The position numbers and the translations under genes are program-made. From contig NC_077247.1 of assembly GCF_947179165.1 (NCBI RefSeq), forward strand, positions 46,916,935 to 46,980,934: 64,000 nucleotides of DNA. Direction: 5' to 3'. Every line of letters starts with the position of its first letter. Positions within the stretch are counted from its first letter, which is position 1. The notes beneath the pieces were generated by a model. That model saw only the letters and a program-made list of their open reading frames with translations, had not been told where the DNA came from and did not search any database. This stretch comes from Solanum dulcamara (taxonomy: Eukaryota; Streptophyta; Magnoliopsida; Solanales; Solanaceae). Shown one piece after another: positions 1 through 11,800 of the stretch.

Positions 1-2750
1 TATATATATATATATATATATTAAAAGTGTGAATTTCGTTAATAATATTGTTTGAATTTTTTGCCCTTCATTAAGACACTTTGTTTTAGAAAAAATCATC
101 TTTTCATTATGTTTCTTACCATTATTTTAATGATATTAAATATGGATTATAATAAACATAATAAAAATTAAATAAAAAATATTTTCTTATTATGGTTAAT
201 TCCTACGTGGAGAATCTTTTTCCCAAAAAATAGACTTGATCCAAAAAAAAATAGTTAAAAAGATTTTTAAAACGTCCAAAAATATAGGCTAAAAAGGGGC
301 GAAAATGGTTTATAAAATAGGCAAATTATGCGGATAAATAAATATATACTAGTTAATTAGCTAATATAGCTATAGTTTGAATTAATTATGGCTCGCGACA
401 AACATCTAGCTGTAATTACAGTTTGAATTTTGTATAATTCGCGCGATTTATACAAACGCTGTGCGCGAATCGAATTGTATAGAGAAATATACAAATACTA
501 CAAATTGTATATCGAATTACACAAACGTTGTGCATGAATTGTATAGTAAAATATATAAACGTTATACAAAAATTATGAATATAGCAGATTATATAAACGT
601 ATACAAATGCTGCGAGAATTATACAAACGCTGCTATAACTTTAGCTACGAATTGTAATTAGCAAAGTATAGTTATGCAGCATAAATTAAGATATTTTTAG
701 TAGCTATATACGAAAAATTCCCCAAAAATTTATCAAAAATAGGTAAAAGTATTCTTCCAAAATAATAGGCAAGTTTAAAAAACATCAAAAAAAATAGGCA
801 TTGAAAAGTCAAGAAATGATTTTCAAAATAGGGAGATAAAGGTCCAAAAAATAGCCCCCCAAAAAAGGAAAAAACCAAAAAAGAGTCCAAGAAAATAGAC
901 AAAAAAATCAAACAAAAAAATGTGATGTCTTGGACTTCTAACTTTGAAATATAACTTTGATAATAAATTGCTAAGTTATACGTGCAAATCACGTACCCTA
1001 AACTAGTTTTTTTAAAAGTATAAAAAAAATTATTAAGTCCTAAAAAAATTCCCTAAGAGGTAACTTAGAAAAACTGTCATTCTTATTTATGATTTTTTAA
1101 GAAACATGTAATAAAAACGAAAAATTAATATAGGACGGAGATAGTACCTCTTTTTATCGACTATAGAAATTAAGTAGCCCCCCAAAAATAAAATTAAGTA
1201 GCCACATGAATGAAAAGTTGCTTTTCTATCACCCATCATTGCTGAGTGAAAAGACACTCGTGAAACAACCCAACGGGGTCACTATATATGTCCCAAGTTA
1301 ATCGAACATAGATAAAAACCTGAGTTATAAGCTCAGTGACATTATAAAACATATTCACATAATTAAGTGATTTAACAAAATTAGCATTTAAATTCTATGA
1401 ATTATTAGTGTAAATGATATTTACACAATCAAGTCAGTAATAAGATAGTAAATCTCTCTGATAAACATTAGTAATAACCTTATAAAATAGTTACGGACAT
1501 TGCATTGCTAGTGCTATATAACTTTATTCCTAAAGATAATTATAGGTAAATTGATAAGAAATACTAATTGGTAAAACCAATAAAAACAGTATTAATGGAC
1601 ATGCTATAATAGGTTAATTATACAAGCTAACTGTGTAGAAAAAGTTAAATTGCCCGCGCATATAACTTAAATCTATTAGTTATATAGTATGAATAATAAT
1701 TAATAATGACATATGAATCTTTCACCCTCTAAAATGATTTCCTCAATTTGTGTTGCTGTATTGCCCTAATTTATTTTGCAATGCCATATGGGTAACGCCT
1801 ACTTGTGTGCAAAGTTTCTTAGAAGACAAAAAAAGAAGGTTGAAAAAGAGAGGCAAATTACTTAAGAAGTGATAACTCTAAGATCACGTTTGATTGGAAA
1901 ATAAGTTATTTGAAATTAGTTATCGTTTATCCCTCTTACGGTGAGCCCTAAGTGAGAGGGACTTACATCAGAATTCACACCTAAATGAGGCTGACAATTG
2001 GGACTTGAATGCGTGCAATAGTAACACACATTTGATTGAAACTGGTCAGTAAGAGGCCAGTACTGTGTGCTGCTTTTATTTGAATGCCTTTGCTGCCTAT
2101 AGAACTACTGACAACTATCAGCAGTGTAGCATTAACAATCTAAACATTTATGAATATGATGATGATGTACCTAAGTAACAATTATCACTGCTTCTAGATC
2201 CTGTGTACTAACTGAAAATGGCCAAATTTTTGAAAACACCCTACTTTCTTTTATCCCTTTAATTTGATTCCTTAATAGCTACAACACCCTTTTCGACTTT
2301 CTTTCATTAATTCAAGGAATCTTCTTCCTCTTGACTTTGGACTCTATAAACTATTCATCGATTTTCTAGTCGTTTGGTTGGAGGGATTAGGTGGGTTATC
2401 CTGATTTAGAATTTGAGATTAAATTTATCTTATGGTATATCATGGTTCGTTTTCCTCTTCTTCACTCGTGACCCCTCCAAATTGAGATTATGAATCTTTT
2501 GATGAGGTGCTGTTCATCCAGTTAACGCAAAATTACACGAAAAATATGAATTTTACAGAAGTTTAATTGGAGACATCAAACAAGAAAGTGATAAAAATTA
2601 TGATAAACATCTCATACCAAAAATACTACTAATAATAAATAACATAAAGAAATTCTGCATTTCTTTCACTCAGCAAAGATTTCAGCTCCTGAGAAAAGTC
2701 AAGAAGATTCTGGAAAAAAATGCTAGTCTTGATAATGCAGATGAAGTGGA
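1..2750. other. AT-rich flank with low-copy repeats, no gene seen
   Basis: The window opens with a (TA)n tract at 1-21. No open reading frame here resembles a known protein, and the short ORFs lack codon structure. A block at about 440-630 carries imperfect repeats around 'ATACAAACGYTG' and is listed separately. The segment nearest 2750 is the 3' flank of the minus-strand TCP gene, so part of it is probably 3' UTR, although I cannot fix its end. Confidence 0.6.
440..632. repeat. Imperfect short repeats (ATACAAACGYTG family)
   Basis: The motif ATACAAACGCTG, ACACAAACGTTG, ATAAACGTTATAC or ATACAAATGCTG recurs at irregular spacing, with 'AATTGTAT' between copies. The flanks at about 350-380 and 640-720 share TAGCTATA/TAGCTA words in opposite orientation. 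This suggests the interior of a small non-autonomous DNA element, but I could not define its ends or a target duplication. Confidence 0.4.
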
Positions 2751-3767
2751 TCAAGAAGCAGAAAACAATGTACCCTGCTCCTCTTCTCCTTGAATTCTTG
2801 CAGCAGTAGAAATTCCTCCTGAGAAACCATCATTGGCAAATCCATAAGAAAGGGTCTCAAGTTGTGTGCTTAATGGATCACTGGTTAGAGGGAAGAAGCT
2901 GGACTGAAGGGGTTCCCTGTGAAAAAACACCTGATTTTGACTTAAAACTGATGGGAAATGATTAATTGAAGTTGTGGTTAAGAAGCTTCCTTGATGATGA
3001 TGATGATTACCAGAGGAATGGATTGTGTCATCTTGTAAAGACTGGAAATTGAGAAAATGGCCATGTGGGTAGCTCTGGAACTCACTTAAAAATGGAATCT
3101 TGAAACCATCAGATGATGTAAACAAGTTGAAATTCTGAATTGGGATGTCATAATTCACCTCCTGCTTCTTGTTCTCATTTCCACATTCAGTATTGGAAAC
3201 ACCTCTGTTTTCTTGGCTAAATCTTGGACTCTGTTCTTGATCAAATGAATACTGCATTTTTTTGGCATTAAGTTTAGTACAGTGGAAATTATTAGGGAAC
3301 TCACCAAGAGCATCAATTGCAGCTTTAGCTTCTTTAATCAGCCAATCAATGGCTTTACTTGGACGGTCATAGCCAAGCCTATCTTGCACATCATAGAACT
3401 GAATTGCAGTGTTTGGTGAAAGCCTAACTCTTCTATCCTTCGGACCCTTTGCAGTTGAAACCTTGCTGTGCCTGTCTTTCCTTCCTGTGGCTCGAATAAT
3501 TCGGCCTCCATGGACTTCTATCACATCTTTTGTAGCTCTCTTTGGCTTCATTTTTTTTGTTACTTTGTTCAATTCTTGTTCACATGCTGTGAAATTAGCC
3601 CATTTTTCTGGTTTTTGGCAGAGTGACTGTGGCAGCTGCTGGAAGTTCTGGTTTTGGTAGTGACTTTGAAGGTTTTCAATGCCATTTTCTTGAAAAACTT
3701 CCTCTTCCTCCTCCTCTTCTTCTTCTGATCCATCTTCTTCATCTGATACTTGAAACTGATGATTCAT
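2751..3767 (-). CDS. CIN-class TCP transcription factor (TCP3/4/10-like, miR319-regulated)
   Basis: Single-exon gene encoding 338 residues, a DNA-binding transcription factor that in this clade controls leaf growth and differentiation. The non-canonical basic-helix-loop-helix TCP domain lies at about residues 95-153: GRKDRHSKV in the basic region, then [20 protein letters not shown], and helix II with [12 protein letters not shown]. The [17 protein letters not shown] lead-in fits the TCP3/4/10 branch rather than TCP2/24 or TCP5/13/17. The N-terminus is strongly acidic, a run of glutamates encoded by a GAA/GAG repeat. The middle is rich in His, Gln and Ser, as is usual for the family. A miR319 complementary site encodes residues about 283-290 (REPLQSS). 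The ATG at 3767 is the first in frame. Orthology to a specific tomato or Arabidopsis member is not settled. Confidence 0.93.
   Translation of the reverse strand: MNHQFQVSDEEDGSEEEEEEEEEVFQENGIENLQSHYQNQNFQQLPQSLCQKPEKWANFTACEQELNKVTKKMKPKRATKDVIEVHGGRIIRATGRKDRHSKVSTAKGPKDRRVRLSPNTAIQFYDVQDRLGYDRPSKAIDWLIKEAKAAIDALGEFPNNFHCTKLNAKKMQYSFDQEQSPRFSQENRGVSNTECGNENKKQEVNYDIPIQNFNLFTSSDGFKIPFLSEFQSYPHGHFLNFQSLQDDTIHSSGNHHHHQGSFLTTTSINHFPSVLSQNQVFFHREPLQSSFFPLTSDPLSTQLETLSYGFANDGFSGGISTAARIQGEEEQGTLFSAS
2899..2919 (-). promoter_or_regulatory. miR319 target site in the TCP coding region
   Basis: On the plus strand the sequence reads CTGGACTGAAGGGGTTCCCT, which matches the 5' two thirds of miR319 (UUGGACUGAAGGGA...) apart from the first base. 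The mRNA is therefore complementary through the cleavage position. The site sits where JAW-clade TCP genes carry it, inside codons for REPLQSS. Pairing is weaker toward the miRNA 3' end, as in other known targets. Confidence 0.88.
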
Positions 3768-5700
3768 TGGAGGATTCAGATTGGAAGTAGTCTATCTCCA
3801 CCGTCCTCTCTTCCACCTTTTAACTTTTTAGTGTTGGCACTTGGCGAATGGCAATGACAGCTTTAATAATAAAGCCACTGTGACTTTGGGCCCTTAAAGA
3901 TTAGCTTTACATAAGCTAATAGTAACGTTGTAACTAGTAAGCAGTAAGACCAAAAGGGTTGATATAAAATATCATGGAAATTTGACATGCTTTCGATGTG
4001 AATATTAATTAATAGAATCCAAAATGGGTATCGGACAACAGGTGAGCCAAAAAAATTGTAAAGAATGTGAGCTAAAGCAAGTACAAATACACAAGTATGG
4101 TAGAGCATATAGGACTTTCAGGTGTGTGCCCCAGTTTGGTTAAATATATGTCCCTATCATATATGCAGATAAATTATACATAACAACAAATATTGAGTAT
4201 GTAAAAATGAAGAGAAACCATTTTACCTTCATGCATGTAGGCCCTAGAGGGAAAAAGATAACACCGGAACATTTGGTACATTCCTCACTCATAATGAAAC
4301 AGGAGATTTAAAACAGAGTTAGAAATTAATTGGGTAAAGACTAAAGTAATGTTTATCTTTTAGTATATAAAGGTTGCACCTTTGGCAAAATCATTCACTA
4401 TTATTTACCCTCCTTCATTTACAACATCCCCTATTTATATAGTGTTCAATAACATTATGTGTGTCGTTTTCAATATGATCATTGTTCTAACGTACAGGTT
4501 ACAATTTTCTATTCAGAACTTATATGTGTATGTAAGAAAACACATATAAATAGAGTTAACTAGACATGTATTACAAAAATCACACTCTCAACTCAGAGAT
4601 CGCGTTATCTAAATATTGAATATCACCATCCTCCAATTTGGGATTTTAAAAAAATGAAATTGAAGGAATCCTTCTTAATATTAGCATATCTCCTCTTATC
4701 CAAATAATGAAATAGAAGTATACAACTATGCCTATTCTTTAATTTCCTGTCTTCTAGCCAAACAAACCCCAACCCTCTCACCCTAAATCATTGATTGCCC
4801 AGTGTCCCAACAAGGAAAAAAGCCAACTCATTGTACTCTTTGGGATTCACATCGATCTCACTTTTTATGACATCCATCGAGTGTACTGCACCATACAACC
4901 CCTCAGTACAAATAGTTATTACTACTGTTTTTAAGTTACTTTAACCTGCTAGATCACCAGAAACATTTGCCTGATATTAATTAATCACCAAGCTTAAAGC
5001 ATCTCTTGTTTACAGTAATAAATTCATGAGAATAGGTTACTGAACGAATATGACACTCTACCCACTTCATTTCTTGAGGCTTGAGGCGGACTTATGTGGT
5101 GTGACAGAGTCAGAATTATTATTTTTTAGAAAAAAAGATTCAAAATAATTTTTAAATAATGTCACAACTAGGAATTGTAATTTGAACCTACAATCTAAAG
5201 TAATTTGTTGTACGTATCCTTTACCATTATATAAAACGTTTATTCTTATGCATGAAAATTTTGTTTTATTTATATGTACGTGCGTAATATACTTTCCGTC
5301 TCATACTTATACCGTAATTAGAAAATACACAAGTAGTATCGACCTATTGCAGCAATTCAATTTGTAGAATGGTTCTGGTCTATTAGCTAGGGTCGTGGTG
5401 TGCTCTATGGCTTTCCTTTGTCCCAAATTAATTGACACTATTTACTATGCTAATTTTTCAAGCGTTGTCGTTCCGTTTAGTTTGAGGGCCCTCTTGGGCT
5501 CAGGAACAAGAACAAATTATATTGCATGCGTGCATGTGCATGGTCTTTTATTACCCTACTACTGTATATCACGTGAATCCATTCCTTCCTTTTCATGCTC
5601 TTTTATCATCCACTACTATACCATGTGATCAACACCTTTTTCTTCTTCTTTTTTTCCCTTAAGACATTAATTTCTTATATGATCACTCAATTAAGATAAT

Positions 5701-5946
5701 ACTCTCTCCGATTCGCCTCAATTTATATGATATAGTTTGATTTGATACGGAGTTTAAAAAAGAAAGAATTTTAAAACTTGTGGTATAAAACAACTAAACA
5801 AGTTATAGATGTTTGTGTGGCTATAAATTATCTCATTATGGGTAAAATGAATGTTAAAATTAAATTGTTATTAAATATAGAATTGTGTTATTCTTTTTTG
5901 GACTAATTAAAAAAGAAAGTGTACATCATATATAAATTGGGAGAGA
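5701..5946. repeat. MITE-like inverted repeat, Stowaway-like ends
   Basis: The left end reads CTCTCTCCGATTCGCCTCAA followed by TTTATATGA. The right end reads TCATATATAAATTGGGAGAGA, its approximate reverse complement. About 245 bp. The clear TA duplication found at other copies is not obvious here. Confidence 0.5.
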
Positions 5947-7319
5947 AAGATAAACTATTACTTGAGTGACAACTCAAAATCTAAGTTGACGCCTAATCAT
6001 AGATATAGATTGAATGTAGAATGATAACCAATGTATTTACGTAAACAAATTCTAAATTGACAAGGTACCACGAGCTCCTAATTGTTACGTTGGTTGATTA
6101 AACTTGATAAGATTATGTCTTAATATAAAAAAATATAAAAGAAATTGTTAAATGCCACTGGCTTCCCCGTGAAGGAAGAATTTATCTGTAATATGTTTGA
6201 CATGCAAAATTTAATTGCTGCCAACTATCAAAGAGATGGGTGTATCACGTGTAGTACAATAGAGTCTTATAGTCCCGGTCTTCTCTGAACCCGTGCACAG
6301 AGGGAATTTTAGTGTATCAGACTTCTTTTTATTTTAATGCTTGTATTATGCAAAATGTTTTGGACATTTCTCAAAATTTAATTTCCTGTACAGTACTCAC
6401 ATTGCATGTTTCATAAGAATACAAAGAAGTACTAAGTTGGAGCTTTGCAGTATCACTAGCAAACGTGAAAGAGAATACACTAAAAAATCGAGACAGGAAT
6501 TTTGTTTTCCCATTTCGGTTGAAGAAGTAATTAATAGATAGGTGAAACAAATTAAAGTAAGTTGTAACTTCATATATTAAAACTTCAAGATATGTTGTTA
6601 ATTGATAATTAAGGGCTACTAGCTTATAAATTAGTCACAAATTATAGATTTGGTTTTCTCTAATTCAATCCATTATTCCTTAAATCTTTCCTTTGTTACA
6701 GCCAATAACTCTAGTCAGCCTAAAAGCTGAAAATTGTCGTCTAAGAGAAAATTAAAGGTGCATAATTGGCTTCAATTAGTTGAATATTCATTAAGAAATT
6801 TTATGTAGCCGTTATGTGTATTACCCCTATTCCTTTTAAGCATTTAGTGCTAATTTTTTTCTATTTTCCCCCTCCACCACGTGATCTATGTACATCTATA
6901 TGGCTCTAAATGGTCAAATTCAATATTTACATCAAATCAATAAATATAAGACTGTATTTTTACACACACTTATCACTTAATTTTGGTTAAGAAATATATA
7001 AATTCTCGTTTTTACTTTTCACTGTTAAATTGTTTAATTTAGTTCATAAATAATCATCACGTAAATATTTAATAACTTTCCCTACATTAAAGTAACTTTA
7101 CTTTAAGCCAAACTATATATATTCATATCGTGAAGATAATGATGGCTTTACTTCAATTAGAAATAGGATGTAACAGTGGGAATATCTCTATACATAGTGT
7201 CTCAAATATTCATTCCTCATCATATATATATAGTAGTGTCATATAAAAGTATCTCCTTGCCTTTGAGATTAGGGAAAATAAAGACAGAAAATGAAAGAAA
7301 TAAGTAATTCGCATATTTA

Positions 7320-7434
7320 AGTTGCTTCATTTTATCTTTTTAGGCATGCATAAAGTTGAGTGGATGGCTTAGAAACAAAATTCAGAACCCACGCCGTGTT
7401 TCAGTTGCTTCATTTTATCTTTTTAGGCATGCAT
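7320..7434. repeat. 32-bp direct repeat, 83 bp apart
   Basis: A 32-bp string beginning AGTTGCTTCATTTTATC and ending GGCATGCAT occurs at 7320-7351 and again, identically, at 7403-7434. The 51 bp between copies shows no coding or transposon signature. Confidence 0.8.
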
Positions 7435-7509
7435 TTTCTTGTGAATTTTCAAGTATCTATAAGTCCCGGCCCATTACTTTTTCATCATCTTTTACATGTA
7501 TTTTTTTTT

Positions 7510-7862
7510 AGGAAAAATGTTTTTTAATTAATAATTACTTATTTTAGCGATATTTTTTATTTATTACCATTTATAACAATATATAACAATATTATGATAT
7601 ATCTTTCATGTATTAAAATTGAATTATGCATGCAATATAAATGTTTTAAAATATATTATACTTGTTTGGTAAGAAATTGACACAATGTATTATAAGTGTA
7701 TTAAAGTATGTGATAAATATACTATCCATGAATAAAACTTGTATTATATGAGTTTTATAAATTATTTCGCTAATATGTATTAAAATTGTATTATAATTGT
7801 ATTATAAGTGTTCAGTGAAAAAAAATATTATTGCTATAAATGGTAAATATTTTCTTAATGTA
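7510..7862. repeat. Candidate AT-rich foldback MITE
   Basis: TTACCATTTATAACAATAT near the left end is matched in reverse complement by ATATTATTGCTATAAATGGTAA near the right end, with GAAAAATGTTT versus AAATATTTTC outside it. Between them are repeated GTATTAAAATTGTATTATA words. The ends and a target duplication could not be fixed. Confidence 0.4.
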
Positions 7863-8867
7863 GTATGTTTATGTAAATTTCCCTTTTTTTTTTATCATGG
7901 TGTCTGAGCCAGCTTTCGTACACCTCGACTAATTCCACGAGATACCTGTCACCTCCCACTAATGGCACACACCATGTAACTCTCTGTCCACCAAGACTAG
8001 GACAGATGAAAAGAATCATGTAGTATTTAATGCCCATAAAATGGAAGTGTTTGCTTCAATGTATCTATTGATAAATTAGATGGCCGAAGAGTACATTTAA
8101 GTTTCCGTTACTAATTTAACCTATGTCTCTCAGCTTATAACCATACCATCAAATAAAGCAGCCAGGGGATGCAGAGTTTATTGCTATATGCATGGTATTA
8201 AAAAAGCAAAGCAACATTATTCCTGTTGGTCCTGAAGACACTGCTTCTTCTCCCTTCCATCTGCATGCTAATCTGATCAAATGGAGAAAGGAACACACGC
8301 ACGCACACACAGAAATATATATTCGTTGAAAGATTTCGAGCTGCTATTACTGCAAATATGTAATTATAGTAAGCTGCTGACTTGCCTTTTTGAACAGCAG
8401 GGAAGAAAAACAATCCATACAATTAAAAAGTCACACCACATTTAGGTTGAAAATTTATATGATGTACAACACATGTTTTGGGTAAAAGATTGATTCCAAA
8501 ATTAAACTATAAATAGATGGAGGAGCAGAATATTCTGGGCACTCCAAGCTATAATATTAATGCTCTTGAATGAGGTGACATCTATACACATGTTAACCTA
8601 TGAATAACTTATCATCTTAGATAAACATATAGAGACAAGAATTTGGGAAAATAAAGAAAACGATGGCAAACTCTCAGACAAAAAGCAATGTACATACATC
8701 AACTTAGGCTCGATGATTAAACTTACTAGTTTTTTTTTCCACCTCCATCATCAGCAATATGCAAAAACCCCGAAATGTCTTGGCTTCAACGTCTTATATT
8801 TTCAGTTATGTTCTACTACCACCTCTTGTTTTTAACTGCCGGCCTCCTTAACTTTGCTGCACACTTT

Positions 8868-11800
8868 TTATGCAGCTACTTCATTGGACTTTTTAGCTTT
8901 TATAGTGCCCTTCCCATTGGGATAAGTTAATTTAACAGAAATTGGTGTTTTCTTTGTCGGGCTAGTAATACTTTTAGTGGTCTTGCTTGCTTTATCGTTG
9001 ACTTTCTTTGGACTTGCATGAACAAGAACTCGGCTTTCCCATGGTCGAGCAGCAACCCAGCGATCCATCCAGCTCCAGCCCCAATTAGCTTTGCCCATTT
9101 CATTATTTCCAGATGCAGATACTGTGTTTGAATTGGCCCTCCACTGTAACATAATATTTCAGTAGGAATTCTGTTCTGAAATCGCAGTGTAAACAAGCTG
9201 AAAATCGTCATCCAGTTTAATATACCTGATGAGAAAATGCATACGCCATAGCTCGTTCCCGTTTAATAGCTGCTTCTTCTCTCTGGTGAATCCTTGCTAG
9301 AATAACTTCCATTGTTTCAGGGCCACCACTCCAATCTATCTGTCAGACGTTCACTCATGTTAGAGAGAAAGAATTTTGTCGGTAGGACTTTAAATTGCAC
9401 CATGGCCAAGATTAGGCAAACACAACTAGAGGAAAACGATCTAAATATGGGTTTGTGCAAGTTTGTAGTTTGGCTTCTACTTTCTACTTTTTGCTAGAGA
9501 GAACAACAACAACAACTACTCCGCCTTAGTCCCAAATAGAGCATCATTCATAATCTTTGTCAAGTGAGAAGGCATCATAAGACATAGAAACTGTCATGAG
9601 CCCCTTGTGACTGGAGTACAAAAAAGATAAACATAATGCAGTTTAAGCATGGAGTTTGTCGAAAAGTTCTTGCACGAGAAGTTTATAGCCTGATTTCTGT
9701 TAAAGCAAAGGCATAAGATTATGAGAGTTTAGTGCCAGGAATTATACTCATATAAAAGAAAATGCTGCAAACTGGAGCTTTTATTTCCACACATTCCTTC
9801 TAATAGTAGAAATTTATTTTTATTTATCTTGCCACCAAAGAGGAATCTTCTCCAATGGATCATTTACATAGGGTTAACAGAAATGACAATTTAGTTGAAT
9901 GATCAACAACAACAACCCAGTGAAATCCCACAACGTGGGGTCTGGGGAATTTAGTTGAATGATCAAGGCAAGAAAATCTCTTGATAGAAGAAAGAGAAAG
10001 CAGATACTGATTTGAAGGCTTCAAAGTCTGGGGAAAAAAGCTAGTAGGATAACAATAGCGGGCATAAGAATGTCACTAACTAACCTCTATATTTTGAAGC
10101 TTTGTCTCTAGCTTCAATTGATTCTCGTGCTTCTTCCGCTTAAGATGCCCTTCCATTACCATGTGGGCACGACGAGCTCTAATCTCACTTTGCATGGTGT
10201 TCCATGAACAGATATAGTTCAAAGCTGATGAAGTTTGTTTTTTCACTGAAGGACGTTGTGTCAGGGACTGTAACCTTGTATTTCCTTTCAATCGACGTAA
10301 AGTTTTCCTAGCCTGCAAAGAAAGAAAACTCTACTCAACCTAAAGAGAAGAGTTGAAGCACTTTCTTTTTGGATGATTCAGACAATAGTAAAACAATATC
10401 GTCTTGTGAGATAAGAGAAAATGACACCAATAAGAACCTAGAACAACAGCACCTGAGCATCAATTATGCACAGGATTATTTAAACAACTTTCTTACCATG
10501 CGCGTGCAGAAGTTTTTTCCATTACAGCAGTAAAATAAAGGTTTCCTTGATTAATGAGAGTTGTTTTCTTTTGGTTTCAAAGGTTTGAAAGATAATATTA
10601 GCCTGAGATGAGTTTAAATGGAGTACATGGTCAATGAGGAGTCACATAGCCGACCCCAACTAGTCTAGTGATTGAGGCACATTAATGGTTGTTACAAAGG
10701 TTTGAAAGATACACTCCCACTCTTATTTATTACTCCCTCTACTCCACTTCGTTTGACACTCTTTCCTGATTAGTTCATTCTAAAAAGAATGGCACAACAA
10801 ATGTAATGGAGAGTTTAAGACCTCAAGTTAAAAGTTTTCTTTTATCTATTAAACTGTGTGCCAAGTCAAACTATGTCAAACAAAGTGAAACTGAGGGAGT
10901 ATAATTTATCAGCTGACTAAAAGGATCTTTGGTCTAAAAGTCCAACATCTAGCTGAGACATCGGGAAGGGCACAATTTGATAGCCCTTGATTAGGAGAAA
11001 AGAATATAAAACATATGCAGCAGTTTTTGACGTAGCAATCCCAACCTAAGAGGTCTCTCTCTGCATATTTTGAGGTTATAGAAGCTCTCATCTGACATCA
11101 TCGGTTCCCTTTTTACTAAATAAATCAATAAGTCACACTGGAAGGATAAAGCCATACAGGATATTTTAGTTCAAGTAATATTAAAAGATTTCACTAGTTA
11201 AAGGAGTGATCAAACAAGTGCAGTGGCAGTACAGAAAAGATATCGAAATCATTATGCTGGATACAATACCTCTCCCCTTTCTGGGAGACTGCAATCCTAC
11301 TTTATAGCATGATACAAATAATTTTGATGGGAAATGTGTTACTAGTCATTTTATGTCACAATAATAACAAAAGATAGCTTTTGCCCATGCCATGGAATAA
11401 GATACCAGTAAATTTTCCAGCATTTTCCGAAGTAAATTCATAATTTTACCCATTCCTAGTGTCCCAACCCGGTCAAAGATACAAAAGCAACCATAAAGAT
11501 GAATTGCAGGTGAGCGTTGAATAGTTAGGATGTTTTAGATACATAAAATATATTAAAATGCTATGCGCTTTAATTTGTTAGCGTCCTAATTAGGGAGTGT
11601 ATGTCTGACGATCAGAACAGCAGACAGAAAGGAAGGTTTGTATCACCCTGTAAATGCAATATTTGAGTCTAACGAGAAATAATGAAGAAAAGTCACTCAA
11701 GAAATATATAGTTGCGAGAAGAATAAATCATAAAAGCATCTATATGCTAATTATTATAAAAAATAGTTGGATAAAATGCTTTTACCACATAAGCACGGAA

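Larger units (their letters stand above)
3768..8867. other. Intergenic: TCP 5' flank and IQD 3' flank
   Basis: About 5 kb without a supportable gene. It holds the upstream region of the minus-strand TCP gene and, at its right end, the 3' flank of the IQD gene. Small inverted-repeat elements and a 32-bp direct repeat are listed separately. Several CACGTG words occur (near 5572, 6247 and 6879), but I cannot assign them a role. Confidence 0.6.

Noticed and set aside
440..632. Possible CRISPR-like array
   Set aside because: Repeat units are imperfect and irregularly spaced in plant nuclear DNA; there are no cas genes.
461..661. Open frame of 66 codons rich in Tyr, Asn and Thr
   Set aside because: It is the translation of the ATACAAACG repeat block; no family resemblance and no splice context.
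5572..6884. Three CACGTG G-boxes upstream of the TCP gene
   Set aside because: A six-base palindrome is expected by chance at this spacing, and the boxes are 1.8-3.1 kb from the start codon.
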